The translations under genes and the position numbers were made by a program. Below, piece by piece: positions 39,369-48,325 of a DNA stretch of 64,000 nucleotides. Where the stretch lies: assembly GCA_001418405.1 (NCBI GenBank), contig LIQL01000042.1:46827-110826 (forward strand), in the 5' to 3' direction. The notes under the pieces were generated by a model. The model was not told the origin of the DNA. It searched no databases and worked only from the letters and a program-made list of their open reading frames with translations. How positions within the stretch are numbered: position 1 is the stretch's first letter; each line of letters begins with the position of its first letter. This DNA comes from Streptomyces diastatochromogenes (GTDB taxonomy: Bacteria; Actinomycetota; Actinomycetes; Streptomycetales; Streptomycetaceae).

Positions 39369-41264
39369 TCAGGCGTTGGCGAGCGCCTTGGCCAGTGCCC
39401 GGCCCACCAGCGGGCCGAAGTTCTTCGGATCGGTCAAGTACTCCGCGTGAGCCCCCGTGGGGGCCCAGCCTCGCTCGCGCACCTTCAGCCACAGCACCTT
39501 CACTCCGGCGCGCGTCAGGTGGTTCGTCGCCTTCTGGATCTCATCCGTGTTGGGCAAGTCCCCGTCCGTCACGACGACCACCACCCGTGCACCCTCGGAT
39601 GTGGTGAGGCCCAGCGCGCCGTCCAGTGCGTACAACGACTGCGGGCAGCCCGACGATCCGCCGCCCGCAAACGGGGTGGGCACCTTCTGCGGCCGCTTCC
39701 CCGGCGCGATCAGCGGCGCGGCCCCACCGTTCCACACGGTCGCGGCCACGGTGCCCGCCAGACGTGGCGAGGCCACAGCGTGAGCGAGCGCCCACCCGGT
39801 AGAGGCAACGGCGTCCATCCACGGGTCCATGGAGCCAGAAACGTCCAGGCTGATACCCACACGCAGCGGCGGGTTCTGCGTCTGTCGTCGGCTGGTGCGG
39901 GTCCACGGCGTGGCGGTGATGTCGGTTCCCGCGTGGATCTGGGACGCGCGGCGTACCAGCTCCCGCATGACCGGCCGTCCAGGTGGAGCGGTGACGCGCA
40001 GGGTGGTGCGGTCCTCGTCGCGGTACTGCGCGGCAGCCAAAGCACGCAGGAGTGTGCGGGCCTGCCGCGTCTGCTCCTCCGTGGGCTTCTTGTCGGCAAC
40101 GCGTACGTGCCGCGCGGCCGTGCCACCGGCGGAGGGGAACACCGTCGCGGCTGCCTTCTTCGCCTGCTGCCGGTCGGTGTTATCGCGAGGCTTGACCACC
40201 AGGACCTTCACCCGGCTGTGAGCGGCGCTGGTGGCCGTGGCGGTGACCGAGGCGACGATCACGGCTGCCAGGCTGTCGGCAGCCTCGTCCGTGTCGCCGG
40301 GCCCGTCGTCCTGCCCGTTCTCGTCGTGCTGTGCCGACGCTACGCCGGACTCTCCTTCGGCCGGTCCGCTGCTGTCGTCAGCAGGCGGGTCACCGACGGA
40401 GCGGGCACCACACGGCATGACCACCGCCACCACGACGCCGCCGCTCTGGCCCTGGCCCGGTGCTCCGGCATCCGCCGGGCCACCGGCACCGGCGCGCAGA
40501 GCATCCTTCAGGTTCCGGTAGTCGCTGCCGTCGTCCTGGGCGATCTTGGCCACGCGGGCACCCAACGCCAGCATGCCCGCCGTGTCGTCATCCGCCAGGG
40601 TGAACAGCTCCGAGAAGACCTCGCGCAGTTCCTCGTACGCCTCCGGTCCGATGACCTTCTCCACGTGCGCAGCGAGCACAGCGGCTTCACGCTCGCTGAT
40701 CACTCCGCCTGCCGCACGCCCCAGTACCAGCACCGCAGAGGAGACCGCACCCTTCGGTGTGTCCTCCTGGTCCTTGCTGACCAGAGCCGAGCCGAGTACG
40801 TGCTTCATGCTGGACCGCAGCCAGGGCCGGTCACCGGGCCGGTTCTGGATCAGCCGGTGCTCGATGCGCGGCTCTTCCAGCTGGATCGCCCAGTGCACCG
40901 CCGCCGCGTCGTCCGCGTTGCTGAACTCAAGCCGGGTGTAGGCGGCGTGCGCGGCCTCGTGGCAGATCGCTCCGGCGAACGCCGGGTGCAGGCACCGGTC
41001 GGTGTAGTCGCGAGGGTCGATCCGGGCCGGATCGGGCTGGTCAACGAGCAGGTTCTCGGGGGCGAACCGCGCTTCAGCCTTCGCGGGCTCGAACTCGGCG
41101 TACTCGCTATGCGGGGCCCCGGGGCGCACGACGGCAATCAGGTCCCGCCTGCCCGACACCTCAGCGAGGCGCTGGCCGGTGAGGGCCGACAGCTGCGCCC
41201 AGGCGCGGTGATCCGGATCGGTCCACGCCTTGTACGTGCGGCGCTGGGTAGTACGGGTGGTCAT
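39369..41264 (-). CDS. Metallopeptidase-like protein with C-terminal VWA domain
   Basis: 631 aa, ATG with GGAGAGG. The N-terminal third has a zinc-peptidase-like AICHEAAHAAYTRLEF (HExxH) near residue 105, followed by LEEPRIEHRLIQ, matching the DUF2201/VWA-like metallopeptidase arrangement. A disordered acidic/Gly linker occupies about 290-370. The C-terminal VWA domain has the MIDAS motif DVSGSMD near 470 and TDGDLP near 570. Such VWA proteins work with MoxR-family AAA+ ATPases, and one is encoded divergently 400 bases away. Together they may remodel or process a protein complex. The substrate is unknown. Confidence 0.88.
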   Translation of the reverse strand: MTTRTTQRRTYKAWTDPDHRAWAQLSALTGQRLAEVSGRRDLIAVVRPGAPHSEYAEFEPAKAEARFAPENLLVDQPDPARIDPRDYTDRCLHPAFAGAICHEAAHAAYTRLEFSNADDAAAVHWAIQLEEPRIEHRLIQNRPGDRPWLRSSMKHVLGSALVSKDQEDTPKGAVSSAVLVLGRAAGGVISEREAAVLAAHVEKVIGPEAYEELREVFSELFTLADDDTAGMLALGARVAKIAQDDGSDYRNLKDALRAGAGGPADAGAPGQGQSGGVVVAVVMPCGARSVGDPPADDSSGPAEGESGVASAQHDENGQDDGPGDTDEAADSLAAVIVASVTATATSAAHSRVKVLVVKPRDNTDRQQAKKAAATVFPSAGGTAARHVRVADKKPTEEQTRQARTLLRALAAAQYRDEDRTTLRVTAPPGRPVMRELVRRASQIHAGTDITATPWTRTSRRQTQNPPLRVGISLDVSGSMDPWMDAVASTGWALAHAVASPRLAGTVAATVWNGGAAPLIAPGKRPQKVPTPFAGGGSSGCPQSLYALDGALGLTTSEGARVVVVVTDGDLPNTDEIQKATNHLTRAGVKVLWLKVRERGWAPTGAHAEYLTDPKNFGPLVGRALAKALANA

Positions 41265-41302
41265 CAGGTGGGCCTCTCCATCAGTGCGGCGGGGTGCGCA
41301 CT

Positions 41303-41346
41303 GATTGGGCCATCGGAAGCAGGCCAGAGCGTCACCGTCGCGAGAA
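41303..41346 (-). promoter_or_regulatory. Class A variant promoter (VWA gene)
   Basis: Minus strand GTTCTCGC, 30 bases, then CCCAATCAGTGC, as at 9534 and 11292. Confidence 0.45.
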
Positions 41347-41591
41347 CGCTCGCTTTCGCGACCCGCGCCCCGGCCGACACCGGGATGCCGGCCGGACAGC
41401 CTGGCCGCCACCCCCCTCTGACCGGGCCATCCCTGCATCCGTACAGGCTCCGGACGACGGGGCGGGTTCTCACCTCCGATCTGCTTGTTTCCGCAGGTCA
41501 GAGCCGGTTCAACGCTTCACATTCCCTCACCAGCACACCGTCTCCCGAAATACCGAATCGCACCAACTTAGGCCGGACAGCCTGAGATTGG

Positions 41592-41616
41592 GGTTTCCGA
41601 CCACCTCTCCTACGTT
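41592..41616 (+). promoter_or_regulatory. Class B-like promoter (MoxR gene)
   Basis: Plus strand GGTTTCCG, 11 bases, then TACGTT. The motif follows the direction of transcription. Confidence 0.45.
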
Positions 41617-41667
41617 TAGGGCATCGCAAGATCACCCCTAACCACCGCCCCGCACAGGAGAGTTGAC

Positions 41668-42969
41668 GTGTTCGTAATCGGCTTCAAGGCACAGGACCCC
41701 ACCAGCCCCAAGGCGAAGGTGTACACGGTCGTCGCCACGTCCACTGGCTTCGTACACACCGGCTACGGCGCGGCTAGCGGTCCGCTGAACACGTCCGTGA
41801 AGAGCAACTTCGGCACTACCGGACTCACCCGTCAGAAGGCCGCGCAGGAAGCGTTCAAGATGGTCCAGAAGATCTGGAACGAGAAGGTCGGCAGGGGCGG
41901 CTACTCCAACATCCTGATCCCTCCGACGGTCTTCGACTCCTCCCTCGACGACTCTCAGGCACAGAAGCCGACGTTTTCCGTCGACTACTTCGAGACGCAG
42001 TCCGGGCGTGCCTCGTCTCGTCTTGAGGGCAACCTTGCAGAGCTGGAACAGTACTTCGTCAACGAAAAGATCACGGCGGGGCGCACAGTGCTCGGCCCGG
42101 GCCGTCCGCGTACCAAGACGGTCCGCCAGCGCGCGGCGGTCATCACCGGTGAGAGCGAGTACTACCGGCCCAACGGGGCCGTGTACCGCCCCCGGGACGT
42201 TGCCGGGCACCATGACGTGGCCCTGCTCCGCTCCCTGCGCACCGGCCAGATACCGGTCCGCCTGCACGGCCTCCCGGGCACCGGTAAGACCGCCCTGGTA
42301 GAAGCGGCCTTCGGCCGTGACCTGATCACCATCAACGGCCACGGCGACATGAGCCCGACCCATCTGGTCGGCGCCCACCTGCCGAAGGGCTCCGGGTTCG
42401 AATGGGCTGACGGGCCGCTCGTCCGCGCGATGAAGGAAGGCCGCCCGCTGTTCGTAGACGAGATCACCCGTATCCCGACCGACACGCTGGCCATCCTGTA
42501 CTCCGTCCTTGACGGCCGGAACACACTGAACCTTGACGACCTGCCCGACGCACCGGTCGTCACCGCACAGCCGGGGTTCTACGTGGTGTGCGGTTACAAC
42601 CCCGAGGGTGTTGGCGTCCGTCAGCTCGATGACGCTCTGATTTCACGGTTCGCCGTCAGCGTCGAGGTCACCACCGACTACGACGCCGCGCTCTCCCTCG
42701 GAGTGCCCGACAAGTTCATCAACCTCGCTGAGAACATGAAGACGAAGAACGACGAGGATGTGGAGAAGGGCGGCGTCGGCTACTGGGTACCGCAGATGCG
42801 AGAACTGCTGGCCGCCCGGGATCTGACCAAGCACGTCAGCGAGACGTTCGCTGCGGCGGTTCTCCTCGGGCAGTGCCCCCGCCCGGAAGACCTTGGCAAG
42901 CTCCAGGACGTTGCGAAGTCGGTCTTCGGGCAGACGATCACGCCTCTCAAGCTCGGCGGCCAGGTCTGA
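41668..42969 (+). CDS. MoxR-family AAA+ ATPase
   Basis: 433 aa, GTG with CAGGAGAG. A WGR-like N-terminal region (residues 1-110; GFVHTGYGAAS and KAAQEAFKMVQKIWNEKV) precedes the AAA+ core. The core has Walker A GLPGTGKTAL near 205, Walker B PLFVDEITRIP near 262, a sensor-like VVCGYNPEGVG and the arginine finger LISRFAV. MoxR ATPases act as chaperone-like remodelers that insert metals or activate enzymes together with VWA proteins. Its divergent neighbour is exactly such a protein, so they most likely form one machine. The N-terminal fusion is unusual for MoxR proteins. Confidence 0.92.
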   Translation: MFVIGFKAQDPTSPKAKVYTVVATSTGFVHTGYGAASGPLNTSVKSNFGTTGLTRQKAAQEAFKMVQKIWNEKVGRGGYSNILIPPTVFDSSLDDSQAQKPTFSVDYFETQSGRASSRLEGNLAELEQYFVNEKITAGRTVLGPGRPRTKTVRQRAAVITGESEYYRPNGAVYRPRDVAGHHDVALLRSLRTGQIPVRLHGLPGTGKTALVEAAFGRDLITINGHGDMSPTHLVGAHLPKGSGFEWADGPLVRAMKEGRPLFVDEITRIPTDTLAILYSVLDGRNTLNLDDLPDAPVVTAQPGFYVVCGYNPEGVGVRQLDDALISRFAVSVEVTTDYDAALSLGVPDKFINLAENMKTKNDEDVEKGGVGYWVPQMRELLAARDLTKHVSETFAAAVLLGQCPRPEDLGKLQDVAKSVFGQTITPLKLGGQV

Positions 42970-42970
42970 G

Positions 42971-43017
42971 AACGGCCCCGCCTCACCCCGACACCCCGGG
43001 GAGACGGCGGGGCCGTT
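42971..43017. terminator. Bidirectional terminator
   Basis: AACGGCCCCGCC / GGCGGGGCCGTT arms between the convergent MoxR gene and the 533-aa gene. Confidence 0.75.
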
Positions 43018-43068
43018 GCCGTGGGACCTACCGGACAGCCCACACCGCCGGACGGCGACGCCGAGGCG

Positions 43069-44670
43069 CTACTCCTCGCACTGCGACGCCGCGTGAGCCG
43101 CCCATCGGTGCCGATGGTTCGGGCAGCCGAGGACCGTATCGCTCCCCGCTACGCCGCCGCAGGGCTGACGCCGACAGGCGCACGGCACTTCGTCATCCTG
43201 CCGGTCCAGATGCCACACCGTCCGCGCGACCGGCCGAGGGTTGATGGCCGCTTCCACGATCTTCCGCATGAACTCCGTGGCCTCCCCTTCGTAGCGCTCC
43301 GCGCCGGTCAGGCGCAGCGTCTCCAGCACATCCGACCAGGCGTCCCGCTGCTCCCCGGCCATCACCGTGGCGTCATCATCCAGCGCGGCCTGCGCCTGGC
43401 GGCACTCGTCGGCCGTCTTGTCCCGCGCCTTCTCACGAACCAGTTGGAAGGCCCGCTCCCGGCGTTCCTCTGACGGCGACAGCACCCGCGCGGGTGCGCT
43501 GCGCGCCGGCCTCTCGACCAGATCCGCGCCGGAGGCGTCCCGCCACCGTTGGGCCTCCTGCTGATGGCTGCCCTCCGTGGTGAAGGCGGCGACCGCCTCC
43601 GCTGCCCCGGGCTCCACCGCTGCCAGCCCGCCGTTCTCACCGGCGCGCGCCGTCAAGGACAGCGGCCAGCGCGGCCCGGCCAGGTCCTGGTGCTTGGGGT
43701 CGATCTCGTCGCCGCGGTACCACTCCAAGGGGGTCACGAACCGCCACCTCTGCCCGTCGGCGTCGTCCACCTGATCGCCCGACCGGAGTGCGGGGTACGG
43801 GCGGTGCACCAGCGTGATCGTCACGGGGTCCGCGGCCCAGGGGCGCAGCTTCCGGCGGACATCCGCGCCGTACCGGATCGCCACCCCGCCGGGGAAGGCA
43901 CCGTATGGGTAGTACGAGAGGGTGCCGAGGAAGTCGAACTCCTCCATGGGCTGGGGGCTGTGGCGCGGCCAGCGGGTCTCGGTGTGGGAGACGTGCACGG
44001 TGATCTCGGGCAGGTCCACCTCGATCCGGTCGCCTGGCTGTACCGGCGTGGTGGCCGGGTCGGGGCGGTACCGGTAGGGGTCAACCGGTGCGCCCTGCCC
44101 GAATCCGCCGGCCCGGCCCTTCACCGTGTGGACCACCCGCAGGTACGGCTCGCCGTAGACGGTGTGCCAGCCGGGGTCCTGCCAGGGCCAGCGCAGGGTC
44201 ACCCACTCGTCCGTCGCCTCGACGACTTCAGCAACTCCCTTGGCGCAGGACACCCGCAGGACGTCGCCGGTCCGCATCGGGTAGGCGATCTCTCCCCGGT
44301 CGTCGCGCGGAGCGGCGGTGCCGGCGGCGACAAGGAGTTGTTCCGGGCCGGGGTCGGTCCGTTCCTTGGGCCATCCGTGGCAGCGCACCATGTGGGCTCG
44401 TCCGTACCGCTTGGCGGCGTGCTCGAGTGTCCGCTCCGAGGCGGCGCGCAGGGTGAGATTCACATTGCAGGCGTAGCCGCACCGCCAGGTGAACACGGTC
44501 GGCGGGGTCGGCAGCGGATCGGCCTGGTCCTGCGGCCCGCAGTACGGACAGCCTGTGTGCCGGCGGCCGCAGGGGTGGAGGACTCCGTCGCCCCGCGGCC
44601 CGGGCTCGACGTCGCATTCGATCCAGCCGCACTCGTCGTGGCTGCAGTGCGGTCCGTAGATCTCGCTCAC
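43069..44670 (-). CDS. Cys/His-rich hypothetical protein, 533 aa
   Basis: The GTG overlaps the stop of the upstream gene (GTGA). The N-terminal 60 residues are dense in Cys/His (HCSHDECGWIEC, HPCGRRHTGCPYCG), followed by RCGYACNVNLTLRAA. A central beta-rich region resembles an OB or SH3-like fold (YPMRTGDVLRVSCAKG; WVTLRWPWQDPGWHTVYGEPYLRVV), then further beta units and a helical segment. A C-terminal cysteine cluster (CACRRQPCGG ... LGCPNHRHRW) ends it. At least two zinc sites are likely. Probably nucleic-acid related; no family recognised. Confidence 0.8.
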   Translation of the reverse strand: MSEIYGPHCSHDECGWIECDVEPGPRGDGVLHPCGRRHTGCPYCGPQDQADPLPTPPTVFTWRCGYACNVNLTLRAASERTLEHAAKRYGRAHMVRCHGWPKERTDPGPEQLLVAAGTAAPRDDRGEIAYPMRTGDVLRVSCAKGVAEVVEATDEWVTLRWPWQDPGWHTVYGEPYLRVVHTVKGRAGGFGQGAPVDPYRYRPDPATTPVQPGDRIEVDLPEITVHVSHTETRWPRHSPQPMEEFDFLGTLSYYPYGAFPGGVAIRYGADVRRKLRPWAADPVTITLVHRPYPALRSGDQVDDADGQRWRFVTPLEWYRGDEIDPKHQDLAGPRWPLSLTARAGENGGLAAVEPGAAEAVAAFTTEGSHQQEAQRWRDASGADLVERPARSAPARVLSPSEERRERAFQLVREKARDKTADECRQAQAALDDDATVMAGEQRDAWSDVLETLRLTGAERYEGEATEFMRKIVEAAINPRPVARTVWHLDRQDDEVPCACRRQPCGGVAGSDTVLGCPNHRHRWAAHAASQCEE

Positions 44671-45347
44671 GCGATGGCCGCCAGCTCGTCGCGGCGGACG
44701 GTCCGGGCGCGGTCCTCGGCGCAGCCGCACGGCATACGCAGCCACACGGTGGTGTCGGCGGCGGCCGCCAGGTCCTGTGCGCCGGCCCCGAGGAGGCAGT
44801 CCAGCTGGCCGACTGCTGCAGCTCCGGCTACCTGGTGGTCGGCGAGGCCGCGGGCGCGGGCCCGGTCAGCGAGTTCCTGCTCGGCTCGGCGGTGGGCGGC
44901 TGTGGGCTCGCCGATCGCCTGGTCGATCCAGAACTGACGGCCGTGGCAGGACAAGCAGTTCTCGTCGTCCGGTTCGTCGTCCTGGTCGTCGTACGCGCCG
45001 GGGTCAGCCGGGTCCTCGCCTGCGTGCGTCCCGGCCGCGCACTCGCTGTGTTCGGCGCGTCCGCAGCCGCCGCAGGTGCCGCACACGATGTCGATGATCA
45101 GGGCGACCGCCCCCAGGGGGGTGGGCGGCTGGTACGGCTCTTCGTAGCGGCTGCCGGTGATGCCCTGGCCGCTGCAGCTCGGGCAGGGGCTGGCGCCGGC
45201 CAGTTCCGGCTGGGGGTACGGCACGTACACCACGAGCTCGGCGTCCTGGTCGCGGCGTGTGGCGGCAATGGCCTGGCGGTGATTGTGCCCGGGGTGGGTC
45301 TGCCGCTGTCGGCGTGCCTCGCGCTTGCGGGCGTGGTTTTTCACCAT
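44667..45347 (-). CDS. DnaJ-type zinc-finger protein, 226 aa
   Basis: ATG at 45347. Very basic start (MVKNHARKREARRQRQ). Then CPSCSGQG, CGTCGGCG and CLSCHGRQ appear, the CxxCxGxG repeats of DnaJ/Hsp40 zinc centres, spread over about 90 residues with an acidic insert between the second and third. No J domain. The C-terminal helix is Ala-rich. It is co-translated with the Cys-rich 533-aa protein, so the two may act together, possibly as a zinc-dependent chaperone-like or RNA-binding pair. Confidence 0.8.
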   Translation of the reverse strand: MVKNHARKREARRQRQTHPGHNHRQAIAATRRDQDAELVVYVPYPQPELAGASPCPSCSGQGITGSRYEEPYQPPTPLGAVALIIDIVCGTCGGCGRAEHSECAAGTHAGEDPADPGAYDDQDDEPDDENCLSCHGRQFWIDQAIGEPTAAHRRAEQELADRARARGLADHQVAGAAAVGQLDCLLGAGAQDLAAAADTTVWLRMPCGCAEDRARTVRRDELAAIA

Positions 45348-45842
45348 CGGCTCGAGTCCTGTTCTCCGGCGCGCGGTTCCCGTGATCCGCCACGCCTGTC
45401 AGGCGAGCAGGGTGTGACGATTCCTTCGCGCTGATGCGGTGCACCTGGGGCTGTGGACGCCGCCGGTCACGGGCCGAACGACTGAGCCGGGCCAACGCGT
45501 GTGGCCATCGAGGTCACCATACCGGGCCGGGACAGCCCCTTCATCGGCCGTACCGTGCAGGGCTCCGGATACGACCATCGCCGGCACCCAGAGCGCTCTC
45601 GGTACCGGCGACAATCCGCTGAGATGCCCGATCAGGCCATGACAGGGCGATATCTGCATGGCCACGGTACCTGGCCCGGCGGCCGTGCGGCCAGGTCTTC
45701 ACACCCCCGCCAAGCTCGGGGTGGCTGGGCCGAGTAAACGGCTGTGCCCCGGGCCGCTTGCCGAAGCAGAGGCGGGTCCCGGGGCCTACGAGGGCAACGC
45801 TATGTGATCCGTGATGACGAGCGCGATGGGATTTCCGTGCCC
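45348..45842. other. Gap of about 500 bases without a supported gene
   Basis: Several short overlapping frames run through it in both directions, none protein-like with a ribosome site. It holds one CTGTCCG (minus) near 45533 and a hairpin at 45746. I found no clear class A or B promoter for the DnaJ-type gene. Confidence 0.5.
45746..45785 (-). terminator. Imperfect hairpin terminator
   Basis: GCCCCGGG... / ...CCCGGGGC arms downstream of the HTH gene. Confidence 0.5.
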
Positions 45843-46316
45843 TCACGCTGCAGCACGAACCTCGTTCTCCTGTGCCGCAAGCGCCGCACTTCGCTGTGCC
45901 TCCAGCTTCTTGGCCCGCCGCAGCTCTTTCCGCAGGTTACGGACCGTTTCCTCAGCTTGGGCGAGGCGCTGGGCGACCATCGCGTGGTAGTTCTTCGCCT
46001 TCTGCGCAGCCAGGCGCTTTCCTTCAACTCCTCTGGGGCTGGCACCCCCGGGCACAGGGTCGGCCCGGTCAGGGCGCTCGTCCAGCCACGCCCGGAACTC
46101 CACTTCCGGAAGGTAGACAGAACGGCGCTGGCCACCGTCCCGATGGCGTGCGGCGATGAGCTCCCGGAAGGACTCGTGACGGCGATGCCAGTTGGAGACG
46201 CATGCCCGGGTCACTCCGGCGATCTTGGCGGCCTGGGCCAAGTGGATCAGCTCACCCTGCCGAACCTGGAACTCGGGGCGCAGCCATTCCAGGAGTTCTG
46301 TAGATGCTTCGCCCAT
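45843..46316 (-). CDS. HTH protein with C-terminal coiled coil
   Basis: 157 aa, ATG with AAAGGA. The HTH region LIHLAQAAKIAGVTRACVSNWHRR (recognition helix RACVSNWH) is near residues 22-45. It is followed by a REFRAWLDERP-like second element and a long basic coiled coil (KRLAAQKAKNYHAMVAQRLAQAEETVRNLRKELRRAKKLEAQRS). MerR/excisionase-like DNA recognition with dimerisation through the coil is likely. It sits behind a class A promoter with a large palindrome in its leader (46336-46372), a natural site for autoregulation. Confidence 0.82.
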   Translation of the reverse strand: MGEASTELLEWLRPEFQVRQGELIHLAQAAKIAGVTRACVSNWHRRHESFRELIAARHRDGGQRRSVYLPEVEFRAWLDERPDRADPVPGGASPRGVEGKRLAAQKAKNYHAMVAQRLAQAEETVRNLRKELRRAKKLEAQRSAALAAQENEVRAAA

Positions 46317-46335
46317 GGCAGTCGACGTCCTTTCA

Positions 46336-46372
46336 CGGTTCTCCCGGAGCGGTCGCCGCTCCGGGAGAACCG
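46336..46372 (-). promoter_or_regulatory. Leader palindrome of the HTH gene
   Basis: CGGTTCTCCCGGAGCGG and its perfect complement around TCG. It lies between the class A promoter and the start codon, so it is in the transcript leader. Its outer half-sites GTTCTCCC / GGGAGAAC equal those of the palindromes at 60885 and 62896. Confidence 0.55.
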
Positions 46373-46396
46373 GCTGGGGTACGGGTTGATGGGCCG

Positions 46397-46440
46397 CATC
46401 GTGTCCCGCGGGCGCCCACTCCTTCTCGTTCCGGCGAATC
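46397..46440 (-). promoter_or_regulatory. Class A promoter (HTH gene)
   Basis: Minus strand GATTCGC, 30 bases, then CACGATG. Confidence 0.5.
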
Positions 46441-46551
46441 GCCGCATGCGGGGTCAGCACAACCGGCTGGCTGCTGCCGCGCGCTGGATCGCACCTGCGG
46501 ACAGCCGGTGCGGGCGGCCCTCGTGCGGCGGGACCCCCTCAAGCGCGAGGG

Positions 46552-46575
46552 GGTGTCCGCATTCCTTGTTTGGGT
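46552..46575 (+). promoter_or_regulatory. Class B-like element (lipoprotein gene)
   Basis: Plus strand GGTGTCCG, 10 bases, then TTGGGT. The -10 is poor, but orientation follows the rightward gene. Confidence 0.35.
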
Positions 46576-46611
46576 CGGCTTCGAAGATCCGCCACAAGAC
46601 AAGGGGAAGTC

Positions 46612-47391
46612 ATGTCGAAGCCGCATGCCCGTGCCGTCCGCCGTACCACGCTCGCCCTGGCCTGCACGGCCGCGATCGCCTCGTTGGCAGCCTGCGGTCC
46701 GGACAACGGCTCTGACGCGTCCAGTGGCGACGCGTCTCCCTCAGCGGGCAGTGCCACGCCCAGCGCTTCCGCGAGCACGGGCAACAAGGCCAAACCGAAC
46801 GGCATCGAGAAGCGCACCGCCAAGGAGATCTACGTCAGCGCCACGCGGGCGAACGCCGACGCCGGTTCCTTCCGGGAGCAGGTGACCAGCTCCGTGACGA
46901 AGTCCGACCTCAAGGTCTCCGCCACGGAATGCGTCGGCACGGTCGACAAGCTGCAGCACGGCTCGTTCGAGATCATCCGCAAGGGGAGCGACGTCTGGGT
47001 CAAGGCCGACGCGCAGTTCGCCGCTTGGGCCAAGACCAATGCCAGTGCGATCCCGTCCGGCAAGTGGCTGCACGGCACGTCCGCGAACCCGATGATGAAG
47101 GCCTTCGGGAGCTACTGCCACGCCGAGCAGTTCACCAATCCCGACAAGACACCCAGTGATCTCACCACGGGCAAGGGCACCACGGTGAACGGTGTGCCCG
47201 TCGTCCCGGTAGGCCGGACGGTCGGGAACAAGTCGATGACCTACTACGTCGCGACGACCGGCGCACCGAACCTCATCAAGCGTGACGTCGAAGGCCGGGA
47301 TGAGCTGCCGGACATCACGTACTCCGACTTCGGCAAGCCCGTCGGCGCCAGCGCACCGACCGGGGAGGTCACCGAGGCTCCCAGCCGGTGA
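46612..47391 (+). CDS. Secreted lipoprotein, 259 aa
   Basis: ATG with AAGGGGAA. A basic start and hydrophobic TTLALACTAAIASLAAC with a lipobox LAAC give a lipidated Cys. A Ser/Gly/Pro linker follows. The mature domain (TAKEIYVSATRANADAGSFREQV through PVGRTVGNKSMTYYVATTGAPNL) resembles LppX/LprG-type or DUF-type actinomycete lipoproteins with an EIY..A and a TVDKLQHGSFEII repeat pattern. Surface-anchored, possibly acting in envelope interaction or exclusion. One of three rightward transcription units. Confidence 0.88.
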   Translation: MSKPHARAVRRTTLALACTAAIASLAACGPDNGSDASSGDASPSAGSATPSASASTGNKAKPNGIEKRTAKEIYVSATRANADAGSFREQVTSSVTKSDLKVSATECVGTVDKLQHGSFEIIRKGSDVWVKADAQFAAWAKTNASAIPSGKWLHGTSANPMMKAFGSYCHAEQFTNPDKTPSDLTTGKGTTVNGVPVVPVGRTVGNKSMTYYVATTGAPNLIKRDVEGRDELPDITYSDFGKPVGASAPTGEVTEAPSR

Positions 47392-47510
47392 CCGTCACCG
47401 CGGCGTAGAGGACGACACGGCCCTGGCATTGGACGTTGTGCCCACGCCAACCTGATGCGGACAGTCCGGCCGGCTGCACGCGGCTTGGGGCTCCTCAACC
47501 GTCAAGGGCT

Positions 47511-47542
47511 CCTGGTGCCCGGCCACGAAGCCGGGCACCAGG
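47511..47542. terminator. Bidirectional terminator
   Basis: CCTGGTGCCCGGC / GCCGGGCACCAGG between the convergent lipoprotein and 200-aa genes. Confidence 0.75.
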
Positions 47543-47555
47543 CCGTGGGGATGGC

Positions 47556-48158
47556 CTACAGGACGAGCGATATCCGCAGGCCCGCCGGGTCATGGCGGAT
47601 CGAGCAGTCTGAGAGGGCGGCAAGGGCGTCTTCGACGGGCGTGCACAGGAAGTCGACGGGACCCTCCTTGTCGACACCGTCGCTGAAGTGGAAAACGGCC
47701 CCGCCGGTGTCCCACGCCAAGCCGCCGCCGACCACGTCCACGGCCGGGAAAGTGAGCGCCGCGGGGACCGTGAAGACCCTCCACTCACTGAAGGTGTCGA
47801 GGATGGCCCGGCGGAGCTCGGCGACGAGGGCGTCGGGGTAGGGCACGTCGTCGGAGCTGGGCCGGGCAAAGCTGTGGTGCGCGCCGATAGCTGCGATCAA
47901 GCGAACCGCCTGCTCCGCCGTCACCGCGTCCTGCGGACTGCCAGCGGCCACTTCAATGACATCGGAGACCCTCAGCGGCGTGGACTTCGCTGCTTCCTCG
48001 GTCGGGAAGGCACGCAGATCCACGAACCGGGACGGGTCGTAATCCACGTAGTCGAAGTCCTGGACGCAGATCACACTGATCTGGTCCTTGCGGTCAAGGT
48101 AGCGACGCCAGTGAACCTCGCGGTCGAACCTGGAGGGCCCTGTCATATCGAGCGGCAT
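47556..48158 (-). CDS. Hypothetical protein, 200 aa
   Basis: ATG with CCAGGAG. Acidic N-terminal half (SVICVQDFDYVDYDPSRFVDL), then RVSDVIEVAAGSPQDAVTAEQAVRLIAAIGAHHSFA, a helix, and a strand-rich C-terminus (EWRVFTVPAALTFPAVDVVGGGLAWDTGG). Single-gene cassette with a class A promoter at 48196-48239. Family unknown. Confidence 0.78.
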   Translation of the reverse strand: MPLDMTGPSRFDREVHWRRYLDRKDQISVICVQDFDYVDYDPSRFVDLRAFPTEEAAKSTPLRVSDVIEVAAGSPQDAVTAEQAVRLIAAIGAHHSFARPSSDDVPYPDALVAELRRAILDTFSEWRVFTVPAALTFPAVDVVGGGLAWDTGGAVFHFSDGVDKEGPVDFLCTPVEDALAALSDCSIRHDPAGLRISLVL

Positions 48159-48195
48159 GGTGAGCTCCTGGTGTTGGTCGGGAACGAGCGGGCCA

Positions 48196-48239
48196 GAAGC
48201 TACGGGGGTACCCCGAGTTGACGTGCAGCTGCGCGAGTT
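48196..48239 (-). promoter_or_regulatory. Class A promoter
   Basis: Minus strand GAACTCGC, 30 bases, then TAGCTTC. Confidence 0.6.
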
Positions 48240-48325
48240 CGCCGGGCGCCGGCGGCGTCGAATGCCGGGGAGCGCGCTCGGGGCCAGGACAGAGTCGGCT
48301 CCTGGTGTCTCGACGGTGACGATGG

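Noticed and set aside
39090..41585. 831-codon rightward frame over the VWA gene
   Set aside because: Shadow; the minus strand carries HExxH and MIDAS motifs.
45501..45737. Rightward 78-aa ORF
   Set aside because: No ribosome site, repeated His/Arg/Pro composition, overlaps several equal-quality frames.
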